A stretch of DNA of 64,000 nucleotides from Acidobacteria bacterium RIFCSPLOWO2_12_FULL_68_19 (GTDB lineage Bacteria; Acidobacteriota; Vicinamibacteria; Vicinamibacterales; UBA2999), in NCBI GenBank assembly GCA_001767525.1, contig MELF01000045.1:105277-169276 (forward strand). Direction: 5' to 3'. Shown one piece after another: positions 16,502 to 26,639 of the stretch (position 1 is the first letter of the stretch; each line of letters begins with the position of its first letter). The notes under the pieces are model-generated. The model worked only from the letters and a program-made list of their open reading frames with translations, did no database searches and was not told the origin of the DNA. The translations under genes and the position numbers were made by a program.

Positions 16502-18256
16502 GTGCCTGGCTCCAGCGCCGGTTCCATCGTGCGGGTCTCCGGCCCGACGGTCGTCGCCGAGGGCCTCGAGGGCGTGGCGCTCAACGAGGTGGTGCGCGTG
16601 GGGCGCGACGGCCTGCTCGGAGAGGTCATCCGTATCCGCGGCGGGCAGGCGACGCTGCAGGTGTACGAGGAGACCGCCGGCCTCGTGCTCGGCGAGCCGG
16701 TCGACGCCACCGGGGAGCCGCTGGCCGTGGAGCTCGGCCCCGGACTCCTCGGCCAGGTCGTCGACGGGATCGAGCGGCCCCTCGACGCGCTCGCGGCGCG
16801 GACCGGCGACTTCATCGTGCGGGGCGTGATGCATCCCGCGCTCGACCGGCAGCGCCGCTGGCACTTCGTGCCGCGGGTCGATCCGGGCGACCAGCTCCAG
16901 GGGGGCGCGGTCGCCGGGGTGGTGCAGGAAACGGCGAGCCTCGTGCACCGGATCCTCGTACCGCCGGGCCTGTCGGGGCGCGTGCGGGCCGTCACGCCGG
17001 GGGATGCGACCGTCACCGACCCGATCCTGGTCCTCGAGGACGGCCGGACGCTGTCGATGCTGCAGCGATGGCCCGTCCGGCAGCGGCGGCCGTTCCTGCG
17101 CCGGCTCACCCCGGAGCGTCCCTTCCTGACGGGGCAGCGCGTGCTGGACGTCTTCTTTCCGATCGCCGCCGGAGGCACGGCGATCGTCCCGGGCGGGTTC
17201 GGCACCGGCAAGACGGTGCTCGAGCAGACGCTGGCGAAGTTCGCGGCGGCCGACGTCATCGTGTACGTCGGGTGCGGCGAGCGCGGAAACGAGATGACCG
17301 ACGTGCTCGCCGAGTTTCCGAGGCTCAAGGATCCCCGCACGGGCTCGCCGCTCATGGAGCGGACGGTGCTGGTGGTGAACACCTCCAACATGCCGGTGGC
17401 GGCGCGGGAGGCGTCGATCTACACGGGCATCACGCTCGCGGAGTACTTCCGCGACATGAGCTATCAGGTGGCGCTCATGGTCGATAGCACCTCCCGGTGG
17501 GCCGAGGCGCTGCGCGAGATCTCCGCGCGCCTGTCGGAGATGCCCGGGGAGGAGGGCTATCCGACCTACCTCGCCACACGCCTCGGGCAGTTCTACGAGC
17601 GCGCGGGGCGCGTGGTGCCGCTCAGCGGCGATGGAGAGGGCGCGGTGACGGTCACCGGCGCCGTGTCGCCTCCGGGCGGCGACTTCTCCGAGCCGGTAAC
17701 CCAGGCGTCGCTCCGGGTGGCGGGCGCGCTCTGGGCGCTGACCACCGACCTCGCGCATCGCCGCCACTTTCCCGCCATCGACTGGACCCAGAGCTTCACG
17801 CTGTACGCCGACCGGCTGGCGGCCTGGTTCGAGCACGAGGTCGGGGAGGAATGGGCCTCCCTCCGGCAGGAGGCGATGCGGCTGCTCGAGCGCGAGCGCG
17901 AGCTGCAGGAGATCGTCCAGCTCGTGGGTCTGGAAGCGATGCAGGACCAGGAGCGCATCGTGCTCGAGGCGGCACGGCTGCTGCGGGAAGGGTTCCTGCG
18001 GCAGAACGCCTTCCACGACGTCGATGCGGCGTGTCTGCCGGCCAAGTCTCTCGCCATGCTGCGCACGATTCTCCACTTCGCCCGTCGCGCCGCGGCCAGC
18101 ATCGAGAGGGGCGCGCCGCTGCGTGCGATTCTCGCGGCCGGGCTCGACGAGCCGCTGCTGCGCCTCGGGGAGGTGCCGGGGGAGCGCATGGAGGCGGCCG
18201 GCGCGGCGCTCGTGGCGGAGATCGACGACACGCTGGCGCGGGTGGGAGGGCGCTGA
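16502..18256 (+). CDS. atpA: V/A-type ATPase catalytic subunit A
   Basis: This 584-residue catalytic subunit hydrolyses or makes ATP. The P-loop region reads [12 protein letters not shown], preceded by [14 protein letters not shown]; the Walker B and arginine-finger regions ([19 protein letters not shown]) are intact, and the family-specific non-homologous insert is present between about residues 110 and 190. The GTG start at 16502 follows GAGGAGGGGGAG. An unlinked upstream extension in the same frame overlaps atpF and was not used. Confidence 0.96.
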   Translation: MPGSSAGSIVRVSGPTVVAEGLEGVALNEVVRVGRDGLLGEVIRIRGGQATLQVYEETAGLVLGEPVDATGEPLAVELGPGLLGQVVDGIERPLDALAARTGDFIVRGVMHPALDRQRRWHFVPRVDPGDQLQGGAVAGVVQETASLVHRILVPPGLSGRVRAVTPGDATVTDPILVLEDGRTLSMLQRWPVRQRRPFLRRLTPERPFLTGQRVLDVFFPIAAGGTAIVPGGFGTGKTVLEQTLAKFAAADVIVYVGCGERGNEMTDVLAEFPRLKDPRTGSPLMERTVLVVNTSNMPVAAREASIYTGITLAEYFRDMSYQVALMVDSTSRWAEALREISARLSEMPGEEGYPTYLATRLGQFYERAGRVVPLSGDGEGAVTVTGAVSPPGGDFSEPVTQASLRVAGALWALTTDLAHRRHFPAIDWTQSFTLYADRLAAWFEHEVGEEWASLRQEAMRLLERERELQEIVQLVGLEAMQDQERIVLEAARLLREGFLRQNAFHDVDAACLPAKSLAMLRTILHFARRAAASIERGAPLRAILAAGLDEPLLRLGEVPGERMEAAGAALVAEIDDTLARVGGR

Positions 18257-18258
18257 CC

Positions 18259-19737
<1,479 letters not shown>

Positions 19738-20268
19738 GGCGCTGGCGAGCGAGTTCGTCCGGCTGACGCGCGGCGTCATCGCCGGGCGGGCGCAGCTCGC
19801 CGCGCGCCTGCGGGAGGCGACGCGCGCCCTCACGCTGGCGCGCGCGCTGCAAGGGGAGGAGACGCTCGCCTCGCTCGCGCTCGCCGCGGTCCGGCGGATT
19901 CCGCTCGCCATCGAGCCGCGGACCGTGTGGGGGGTCCCGAGCCCGGAGGTCAAGGGTCCGCAGCTCGTGCGCGCCATCGACGCGCGCGGCACGTCGCCGG
20001 TCGGCTGGGGGCTGGCGGCGGCCGAGGCGGCGCGACGCCACGAGGAAGCGGCCGAGACGCTCATCGCCATCAGCGCCGAGGAGCTGCGGCTGAAGCGGCT
20101 CGGCGAGGAGATCCGCAAGGCGTCGCGCAAGATCAACGCGCTCGAACAGGTCCTGATTCCCGAGCTCGAACAGGAGATCACGCGCGTCGAGGTGGCCCTC
20201 GAGGAGCGGGAGCGGGAAGGGATCGGCCGGCTCAAGCGCTTCAAGGCCAGGCGGGAAGGAGGCTCGTC

Positions 20269-20853
20269 ATGATCGCGCCGGACGCGTTCGCCATTCGAAA
20301 CATTCTCGTGGCCACCGACTTCTCTCCCTGCTCGGAGCGGGCGGTTCACGCGGCGCTCGCCCTCGCGCGGCGCTTCGGCGCCACGCTCCACCTGCTCCAC
20401 GTGGTGCACCGCCCGGCGGAGCGCGAGGCCGCCCTCGATCGGCTCGGTGATTACGCCGAAGCGCAGGGCGACGGCGTGCCGTTCACGGCGTCGATCGCGG
20501 TAGGGCGGCCGGAGCAGGAGATCGTCCGGTACGCCGCCCGCGAACAGATGGATCTCGTCGTGATGGGCACGCACGGCCGCACCGGCCTGGCCCACGTCGT
20601 CATGGGCAGCGTCGCCGAGACGGTGGTCCGGACCGCGCCCTGCCAGGTCCTCACCATTCGCCTGCAGGCGCCGAAGGAGGAGCCGGCGCCCCATCCGGTC
20701 GAGGCGCCCGCGGTCGCCGAGAGCCATTGTCTGGTCTGCGCCCTGCCGTCCCAGGATCGGATCTGCGAGCCGTGCGCCGCCCGGATCCGGGGCGAGGCGC
20801 TGGAGCGGCTGCTCGAGGACGAGAAGGCGGGCCGGCGCGGGTCGGCGATGTGA
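20269..20853 (+). CDS. Universal stress protein with C-terminal zinc ribbon
   Basis: A 194-residue protein. Residues 5-140 form a USP domain with the ATP motif GTHGRTGLAHVVMGS. After a Pro/Ala linker comes a small Cys-rich tail, CLVCAL...CEPCAARIRGEALER, resembling a treble-clef zinc ribbon. USP plus zinc ribbon in one protein is uncommon. The start overlaps the atpD stop (ATGA), so production should be tied to the ATPase operon. A sensor or regulator of the ATPase is a possible role, but that is inference. Confidence 0.85.
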   Translation: MIAPDAFAIRNILVATDFSPCSERAVHAALALARRFGATLHLLHVVHRPAEREAALDRLGDYAEAQGDGVPFTASIAVGRPEQEIVRYAAREQMDLVVMGTHGRTGLAHVVMGSVAETVVRTAPCQVLTIRLQAPKEEPAPHPVEAPAVAESHCLVCALPSQDRICEPCAARIRGEALERLLEDEKAGRRGSAM

Positions 20854-20866
20854 GGAGGGAATGGAG

Positions 20867-21292
20867 ATGAGCGTGCATGACGTGCCGCGCGGCCGGTGGG
20901 CCGAGGTGCTCGCGCAGTTCAGCCGGGCCCATCACGGGTGGCTGACGCGAGTGACGCGCGTCGGCCGCGGCCCCGAACTGCTGTCCAGCACGGACTGGCA
21001 GCCACTCGACTCGATCGCCCTCGCGCCGGCCGGCGCGCCGGTCGCCCAGATCCGGGTCTGCTTCTGGAACGCGCCCCCCGTGTCGGTCGGCGCCCCGCGG
21101 GCGCTCGCCGTGGATCGGCGGGAGAGGGAACCCGAGCGGGCGCTCGAAATCGACGGCGGCGGTGGCGAGTTCGTGCGCGTGGTATTTCGCGCGCCCGGTG
21201 TCACTTCTTCGGTTCGGCCCGGAGGAGCAGAACCGGTATCCGCAGTTCGTGTCTCACCCGATCGACCGTCGTGCCGCGAATCAGATCGTTGA
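20867..21292 (+). CDS. DUF5335-like small protein
   Basis: A protein of about 141 residues resembling the DUF5335 family (WAEVLAQFSRAHHGWLTRV, then a beta-rich core ending near EFVRVVFRAPG). Function is unknown; such genes often neighbour USP and stress genes. Of two in-frame ATGs (20861, 20867), the second has better spacing to GAGGAGGG. The last 30 residues are antisense to the end of the converging USP gene, giving a 92-nt overlap, so the natural stop may have been lost or the tail may be non-functional. Confidence 0.65.
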   Translation: MSVHDVPRGRWAEVLAQFSRAHHGWLTRVTRVGRGPELLSSTDWQPLDSIALAPAGAPVAQIRVCFWNAPPVSVGAPRALAVDRREREPERALEIDGGGGEFVRVVFRAPGVTSSVRPGGAEPVSAVRVSPDRPSCRESDR

Positions 21293-21632
21293 GGAAGCGA
21301 TGGCCGTGTGTGGCCATGGCGACCAGATCCACCGCTTCGCTCCGCGCCGTGTTGATGAGTTCGGTCGCCGGGTCGCCGAGCGCGAGCTTGCCTCTCGCCG
21401 TGAGACCCGCGCCGTTCAGCCTGGCCACGAGGCCTTCCAGGTAGACGCGGTCCTCCCGCATTTCCTCGGACTCACGAAGGTCCAGGTCCTCGAAGTGGCG
21501 TGCCGCAAAGCCGTCGGCGACGTGCACGAGCAGGAGCGACGCGCCGGCCTGTCTGGCGAGCTGCTCCACGTGCCGCAGGATCGTGTCATCGGCGTCCGAG
21601 TGTTCGATCGCGACGAGGATGTTCCGGTACAT
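21201..21632 (-). CDS. Universal stress protein (UspA family)
   Basis: A single-domain USP of 143 residues starting MYRNILVAIEHSDADD. The nucleotide-binding segment reads ATHGHRFLNDLIRGTT, with Ala in place of the first Gly of the Gx2Gx9G(S/T) motif, so ATP binding may be weaker. It is the last gene of a two-gene unit: the Nramp gene ends 4 nt upstream of its start. USP/Nramp coupling suggests a role in metal or oxidative stress. Confidence 0.9.
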   Translation of the reverse strand: MYRNILVAIEHSDADDTILRHVEQLARQAGASLLLVHVADGFAARHFEDLDLRESEEMREDRVYLEGLVARLNGAGLTARGKLALGDPATELINTARSEAVDLVAMATHGHRFLNDLIRGTTVDRVRHELRIPVLLLRAEPKK

Positions 21633-21636
21633 GGGC

Positions 21637-22980
21637 TCACCCTCCGAATGTCTGAACGAGCAGCCACAGGTTCAGCGCGGCGATCACCACCGCCGTCGGC
21701 CACGCGAGCATGCGGACCCAGGTGGGCGCCACCAGCGTGCCCATCTTGCGCCGATCCGTCGTGAACATCACCAGGGGGAAGACGGCGAACGGCAGTTGAA
21801 GGCTCAAGACGACCTGACTCAGGATCAACAGGGAGCCGACGCCGCGTTCCCCGTACAGGACCGTGACCACGATCGCCGGGATGATGGCGAGCAGCCGCGT
21901 GATCAGCCGGCGCAGCCAGGGCCGCAGACGCAGGTCGAGGAAGCCTTCCATGACGATCTGGCCGGCGAGGGTCCCGGTCAACGTCGCGTTCTGACCCGAC
22001 AGCAGCAGCGCCACGGCGAACAGGGTGCTCGCCGCCCCCGTGCCGAGCAGCGGCGACAGCAGGTGGTAGGCGTCGCTGATGTCGGCCACGTTCTCGTGGC
22101 TCGTCCCGTGAAAGACTGCCGCCGCCACGACGAGGATCGCCGCGTTGATGAAGAGCGCGGACATCAGCGCGATCGTCGAGTCGAGCGTGGCGAAGCGGAT
22201 CGCCTCGCGCCGGCTGCCGAGCGCGTCGCCGTACTTCCGCGTCTGGACGATGGAGGAGTGCAGGTAGAGGTTGTGGGGCATGACGGTCGCCCCGAGGATG
22301 CCGATCGCGATGTACAGCATGTCGGCGTCCGCGAGGACCGCCGGCGTCGGCAGGAAGCCGCGCGCGAGGTCGGCGCCGTCCGGTCGTGCCAGGTACAGCT
22401 CGACCGCGAACGAGGCGCCGATGGCGAGAATCAGGCCGAGGACGAGCGCCTCGACGTACCGGAAGCCGCGGTGCTGCAGATACAGGACGAGCAGCACGTC
22501 GAGGGCCGTGAGGCAGACGCCCCAGACGAGCGGCAATCCGAACAGCAGGTTGAGCGCCACGGCGGCGCCGATGACCTCGGCGAGGTCGCACGCCGCAATC
22601 GCGATCTCGCAGAGCACCCATAACACGATCGTGGCGGAGGGCGAGTAGGCGTCGCGGCACGCCTGCGCGAGGTCGCGCCCGGTCGCGATGCCGAGGCGCG
22701 CCGCGAGCGCCTGCAGCAGAATCGCCATCAGGTTCGACAGCAGGATCACGCTCAGCAGCGCGTAACCGTACCGGGCGCCGCCGGCCAGGTCGGTGGCCCA
22801 GTTGCCCGGGTCCATGTAGCCGACCGCCACGAGGTAGCCCGGGCCGGCAAAGGCGACGAACTTGCGCCAGGACCCCGTGGTCGGGATCGGAATCGTGGCA
22901 TGCACTTCCGGCAGCGTGACCGTGTTACGCGGCGTGCGCCAGGCCGGCTCCGCGTCAGGGACCCGTGATTCGTGGACCAT
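21637..22980 (-). CDS. mntH: Nramp-family divalent metal (Mn/Fe) transporter
   Basis: A 447-residue inner-membrane proton-coupled importer of Mn(II) or Fe(II). The helix 1 metal motif is [11 protein letters not shown] and the helix 6 motif is [13 protein letters not shown], both intact. About 11 hydrophobic segments are present. The N-terminal 35 residues are polar. It is divergent from the SoxC-like gene, with an 81-nt intergenic region holding a GGAAAATTCACCC motif. Confidence 0.95.
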   Translation of the reverse strand: MVHESRVPDAEPAWRTPRNTVTLPEVHATIPIPTTGSWRKFVAFAGPGYLVAVGYMDPGNWATDLAGGARYGYALLSVILLSNLMAILLQALAARLGIATGRDLAQACRDAYSPSATIVLWVLCEIAIAACDLAEVIGAAVALNLLFGLPLVWGVCLTALDVLLVLYLQHRGFRYVEALVLGLILAIGASFAVELYLARPDGADLARGFLPTPAVLADADMLYIAIGILGATVMPHNLYLHSSIVQTRKYGDALGSRREAIRFATLDSTIALMSALFINAAILVVAAAVFHGTSHENVADISDAYHLLSPLLGTGAASTLFAVALLLSGQNATLTGTLAGQIVMEGFLDLRLRPWLRRLITRLLAIIPAIVVTVLYGERGVGSLLILSQVVLSLQLPFAVFPLVMFTTDRRKMGTLVAPTWVRMLAWPTAVVIAALNLWLLVQTFGG

Positions 22981-22990
22981 CAGTTCGACA

Positions 22991-23005
22991 TGGAAAATTC
23001 ACCCA
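22991..23005. promoter_or_regulatory. Single copy of recurrent motif between mntH and soxC-like gene
   Basis: The sequence TGGAAAATTCACCCA lies 11 nt upstream of the mntH start and matches half-sites at 49784 and 63653. A TATAAT box at 23038-23043 lies 18 nt before the soxC-like ATG and could be its -10 element. No clear -35 box was found. Assignment as an operator is inference. Confidence 0.35.
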
Positions 23006-23061
23006 CCACATTACCAAAACGATGGTCATCGGTTGCTCTATAATCGCGCCGAGGTGGATCG

Positions 23062-24276
23062 ATGAAACCTTCCTTCCCGACGAGTCGACGGGACATCCTG
23101 CGGATGGGCGCGGCGGCCATGGGCGGAACGCTGCTGTCCGAGCAGGAGGCCCTGGCGCTCGACACCCCAGGCACGCTCGGCGCTCCGCTCGGTCCGTATG
23201 GGGACCGGTCACCCTTCGAGAAGGCGGTCCGCTGGCGGCGGGAGTCGAAGACACCGGAAACAGGTTCCAGCTTCACGCCGTTGCAGGACTCGGTGGGCAC
23301 GCTGACGCCGTCCTCACTTCACTACGAGCGCCACCACTCCGGCATCCCCACGATCGATCCGGCCCGGCATCGGCTGGTGATTCACGGCATGGTGGATCGA
23401 CCGCTCTCGCTGTCGATGGCCGACATCAGGCGCCTCCCCTCGGTGACGCGAACCATGGTCCTCGAGTGCGGCGGGAACAGCGCGTCGGAATGGGCCGCCA
23501 CCACCGCGCCGGACGTCCAGCGCAGCTTTGGCCTGGCCAGTTGCAGCGAGTGGACGGGGGTCTCGCTGCCGCTGCTGCTCGCCGAAGCTCGTGTCCGGCC
23601 AGGGGCGAGTTGGGTGATCGCGGAAGGAGCGGACGCGTGCCGCATGGAGCGCAGCATCCCTCTGGCGAAGGCGCTCGATGATGCGTTCCTGGCGTACGGA
23701 CAGAACGGCGAAGCCCTTCGCCCTGCCCAGGGCTATCCGCTGCGGCTGCGCCTTCCGGGGTGGGAGGGCAACGCGAACGTCAAGTGGCTCCACAGCCTGA
23801 AGCTGACCGACCAGCCCTACATGGCGAGGGACGAAACCTCCAAGTACTCGGACCTGATGCCGGACGGCAAGGCCCGGATCTTCTCGTACCGAATGGAAGC
23901 GAAGTCCGTCATCACGTTCCCCTCGGGCGGGCAGACCGTGCCTGGGCCGGGGGTGTACGAGTTGACCGGCCTGGCGTGGTCCGGGCTCGGGCGCATCGAG
24001 CGCGTCGAGATCACGACCGACGGCGGGAAGACGTGGACGAACGCAAAGCTGCAGGAGCCGCGGCTGCCGATCGCGTTCACGCGCTTCCGGCTGCCGTGGC
24101 GCTTCGACGGCCGGGAGGCCGTCATCGCCTCGCGCGCGACCGACGAGACCGGCTACCTCCAGCCGTCGCGGGAGGCGCTCGTCGCGGTGCGGGGCACCAA
24201 TTCCGTCTATCACTTCAACGGGATGAAGTTCTGGCGCGTGCGAGCCGACGGGGCCGTGTCCAATGTGGAGGTGTAG
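23062..24276 (+). CDS. SoxC-like molybdopterin sulfite/sulfane dehydrogenase
   Basis: A 404-residue periplasmic molybdenum enzyme of the sulfite oxidase family. The Tat motif SRRDILRMG (residues 8-16) is followed by a short hydrophobic stretch. The Mo-binding core has VLECGGNSASEW, where the Cys is the expected Mo ligand, and ASCSEWTGVSL; the C-terminal dimerisation domain contains ITTDGGKTWTNAKL. It overlaps the downstream cytochrome c by 14 nt, as in SoxCD or SorAB pairs. No soxABXYZ is nearby, so oxidation of sulfite or another small substrate is more likely than full thiosulfate oxidation. Confidence 0.88.
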   Translation: MKPSFPTSRRDILRMGAAAMGGTLLSEQEALALDTPGTLGAPLGPYGDRSPFEKAVRWRRESKTPETGSSFTPLQDSVGTLTPSSLHYERHHSGIPTIDPARHRLVIHGMVDRPLSLSMADIRRLPSVTRTMVLECGGNSASEWAATTAPDVQRSFGLASCSEWTGVSLPLLLAEARVRPGASWVIAEGADACRMERSIPLAKALDDAFLAYGQNGEALRPAQGYPLRLRLPGWEGNANVKWLHSLKLTDQPYMARDETSKYSDLMPDGKARIFSYRMEAKSVITFPSGGQTVPGPGVYELTGLAWSGLGRIERVEITTDGGKTWTNAKLQEPRLPIAFTRFRLPWRFDGREAVIASRATDETGYLQPSREALVAVRGTNSVYHFNGMKFWRVRADGAVSNVEV

Positions 24277-24817
24277 CCTCGTCGTGGTGGCCCTCTGGGG
24301 GGCGGTCCCGCTGGCCGCGCAGTCACCCCTGTCCGGCGTGGGACGGACGGCGACGCCGGAGGAGATCCGCGGCTTGGGACTTGCCATCGGCCCCGACGGC
24401 AGCGGCCTGCCCGAAGGCTCGGGCACCGTGGCGGCCGGACGGGAGCTGTTCGCGACGCACTGTTCCCGGTGTCACGGGCCGAAGGGCGAAGGCGAGGTGG
24501 GGCCGGCGCTCCTGGGCGGGCAGGGCACGCTCGCGACGGCGAAGCCGTTCAAGACCGTGGGAAGCTTCTGGCCCTATGCGACGACGCTCTGGGACTACAT
24601 CAACCGGGCGATGCCCTTCGACAAGCCCGGCCTGCTGAAACCGCCCGAGGTCTACGCGGCGGTGGCGTTCATCCTGAACCTGAACGGCATCATCGGGGAC
24701 GGCGCCGTGATGGATGCCAGCAGCCTGCCGAAGGTGAAGATGCCGAACCGTGACGGCTTCGTCGCCGATACCCGTCCGGATGTCGGCCCCGGCGCGCCGA
24801 GCCGCCCTCAACCGTAG
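24263..24817 (+). CDS. SoxD-like cytochrome c
   Basis: A 184-residue c-type cytochrome with a Sec signal peptide (MWRCSLVVVALWGAVPLAAQ), one haem site CSRCH, and a distal region SFWPYATTLWDYINRAMPFD supplying the axial Met. It is very likely the electron acceptor of the preceding SoxC-like enzyme because the two genes overlap. SoxD proteins usually end in a similar Pro-rich tail. Confidence 0.9.
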   Translation: MWRCSLVVVALWGAVPLAAQSPLSGVGRTATPEEIRGLGLAIGPDGSGLPEGSGTVAAGRELFATHCSRCHGPKGEGEVGPALLGGQGTLATAKPFKTVGSFWPYATTLWDYINRAMPFDKPGLLKPPEVYAAVAFILNLNGIIGDGAVMDASSLPKVKMPNRDGFVADTRPDVGPGAPSRPQP

Positions 24818-24820
24818 GGC

Positions 24821-24835
24821 GTGCGGGCGCCGCAC
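24821..24835. terminator. Short hairpin between convergent genes
   Basis: A 6-bp stem GTGCGG/CCGCAC with a 3-nt loop lies in the 23-nt gap between the cytochrome c and the OYE gene. There is no T-tract. It could serve as a weak bidirectional terminator; its sequence context (GTAGGGCG) also resembles the REP-like palindromes. Confidence 0.35.
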
Positions 24836-24840
24836 GAGCG

Positions 24841-25956
24841 TCACGCCGGCGTCTGGCGGCGGGGGAAGACCTGCGGCCGCAGTGCCGGATGGCAGCTCTT
24901 CATCTTCGGCGCGTACTCGGTTTCCACGCCCAGCGCCTCGGCGGCATGCCACGCCCAGCGCGGGTCCCACATGACGCCGCGCCCGAGCGCGACCATGTCG
25001 GCGCGACCTCCGGCGACAATGTCCTCGGCCAGCGCCGGATCGGTGATGAGCCCCACCGTCATCGTCGGAATGCCGGCTTCGGTCCGTACCTTTCGGGCGA
25101 ACGGCGTCTGGTAGGCCGGCGCCAGCGGAAGCTTCTGGCGCAGGTCGAGGCCGCCCGAGGACACATCCATGTAGTCGCAGCCACGCTGCTCGAGTTCGCG
25201 GGCGAATGCGACCGTCTCGTCGGGCGTCCAGCCGCCGTCGACCCAGTCGGTGGCCGAGACGCGTATCCCCATGGGCTTGTCGGCGGGCCAAGCCGCACGC
25301 ATCGCCGCGAAGAGCTCGAGCGGGAAGCGCATGCGACTTGCGAGGCTGCCGCCGTAGTCGTCCCGGCGCTGATTGCTGAGCGGCGAGAGGAACTGGTGCA
25401 CCAGGTAGCCGTGGCCGCCGTGCAGCTCCACGAGATCGTAGCCGATGCGCTCGGCGCGCTCGACCGCCGACACGAACTCGCCGATGAGCGTCTGGAGGCG
25501 CGCCCTGCTCATCTCGGCCGGCACCGGCCAGTCGGGCCCGTACGGGAGCGCCGAGGGCGCTTCGGTCTGCCAGCCGCCGTCAATGCCGGGTGCGAGCGGC
25601 CTGCCGCCCAGCAGCGGCGGCTCGGTCGACCCCTTGCGGCCGGCATGCGCGAGCTGGATGCCCTGTCGGGCGACGCCGTACGTCTTGCAGAAGTCGATGA
25701 CGCGCTTCAGGCCCGCTTCGTTCTCGTCCGACCACAGGCCGGCGCACTTCGGGGTGATGCGCCCGGCGGGGGTGACGTTGGTCATCTCGGTCATGACGAG
25801 GGCGGCCGCGCCGAGCGACATCGAACCCAGATGCATCAGGTGCCAGTCGGTGGCGGTGCCGTTGTCCGAACTGTACTGGCACATCGGCGAGACGACGATG
25901 CGGTTCGGCAGCGTCAGGCCGCGAAGGGTGATGGGGGAGAACAGGGCGCTGGCCAT
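24841..25956 (-). CDS. Old yellow enzyme-family ene-reductase (YqjM-like)
   Basis: A 371-residue FMN oxidoreductase of the thermophilic-like OYE class. The redox Cys motif is SPMCQYSS and the substrate-binding HGGHGYLVHQFLSPL segment is intact; the FMN-phosphate region GLITDPALAEDIV and GRADMVALGRG follow. These enzymes reduce activated C=C bonds, quinones and nitro compounds with NAD(P)H. It stands alone on this strand and has a palindromic operator candidate 67-86 nt upstream. Confidence 0.95.
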   Translation of the reverse strand: MASALFSPITLRGLTLPNRIVVSPMCQYSSDNGTATDWHLMHLGSMSLGAAALVMTEMTNVTPAGRITPKCAGLWSDENEAGLKRVIDFCKTYGVARQGIQLAHAGRKGSTEPPLLGGRPLAPGIDGGWQTEAPSALPYGPDWPVPAEMSRARLQTLIGEFVSAVERAERIGYDLVELHGGHGYLVHQFLSPLSNQRRDDYGGSLASRMRFPLELFAAMRAAWPADKPMGIRVSATDWVDGGWTPDETVAFARELEQRGCDYMDVSSGGLDLRQKLPLAPAYQTPFARKVRTEAGIPTMTVGLITDPALAEDIVAGGRADMVALGRGVMWDPRWAWHAAEALGVETEYAPKMKSCHPALRPQVFPRRQTPA

Positions 25957-26022
25957 GCGACGGACCTTTCACGGTGGTGGTGGATGCGGGAGCGAGGATG
26001 CATTCGACGCGCGGGCTCTACC

Positions 26023-26042
26023 CTATCGGAAGAGACCGATAG
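26023..26042. promoter_or_regulatory. Perfect inverted repeat, candidate operator of the OYE gene
   Basis: CTATCGG-N6-CCGATAG is a perfect 7-bp inverted repeat with a 6-nt spacer, located 67-86 nt upstream of the OYE ATG. The arm and spacer size suit a TetR- or MarR-type dimer, the kind of regulator known for ene-reductases (for example NemR for nemA). No regulator gene is adjacent. Confidence 0.45.
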
Positions 26043-26639
26043 TTTCAAGGTTCCGAGGCGCAGATTGAAGAGGGCGAAGTACTGCGCTTGACAAGCCTGC
26101 AACGTCGGACGAGGATTCCGGTCCAATCGTGACGTGTATTCCATCAGCGGCGGCCGGCGACCGAGGTCGAAGGAGCGGCGCCGTCCCAGTTGCACTCGAA
26201 GGACGCCATGTGCCGATTCCCCACGTTAGAATGACGCCGAGATGATCAGCCCTTTCTGGTGGCAGGCACGAGCTCACGACGCGCGGATCGGTGGCTCTGA
26301 CGATCTCAAACCCACATCGTCGTGACATTGGGGTCGGCCTGCCAGGGTGCGTTGGGGATGTGACCTGGGCTGTCACGGTGCGCTCGGATAATCCTCGGGT
26401 AGCGGCATCGGCTATCGGAGGACGGGTGCACGGATATTCGGCCGGTCGTGCGGGCGAATAGGCGAATAGAACGGCTTCGGCGGAGCGAGGAGAGAATCCA
26501 ATCGGGTCTTGACCGAGGAGGAGCGATGGACGCTCTGACACTTGACGTTCTTCACGAAGCGGTCAAAGGATCGGCGGCTGCGTTTCGTTGTCGCCGGTGA
26601 CCCAGTGTTTGTGCGGTTCCACCAAGATCGAGCTCGTAG
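26043..26639. other. 597-nt region without a recognisable gene, upstream of cas genes
   Basis: No open frame here shows protein-like composition; the longest (reverse strand, to 26541) is Pro/Ser/Arg-rich and looks like chance. Third-position GC bias is weaker than in the flanking ATPase and hydrogenase genes. A TTGACA sequence at 26089-26094 is the best -35 candidate but lacks a good -10 box. The stretch probably holds the cas promoter and the edge of the transferred CRISPR-Cas block. Confidence 0.5.

Noticed and set aside
26023-26541. 172-codon reverse frame upstream of cas3
   Set aside because: Pro/Ser/Arg-rich with no recognisable fold, no ribosome site and no coupling to neighbours.
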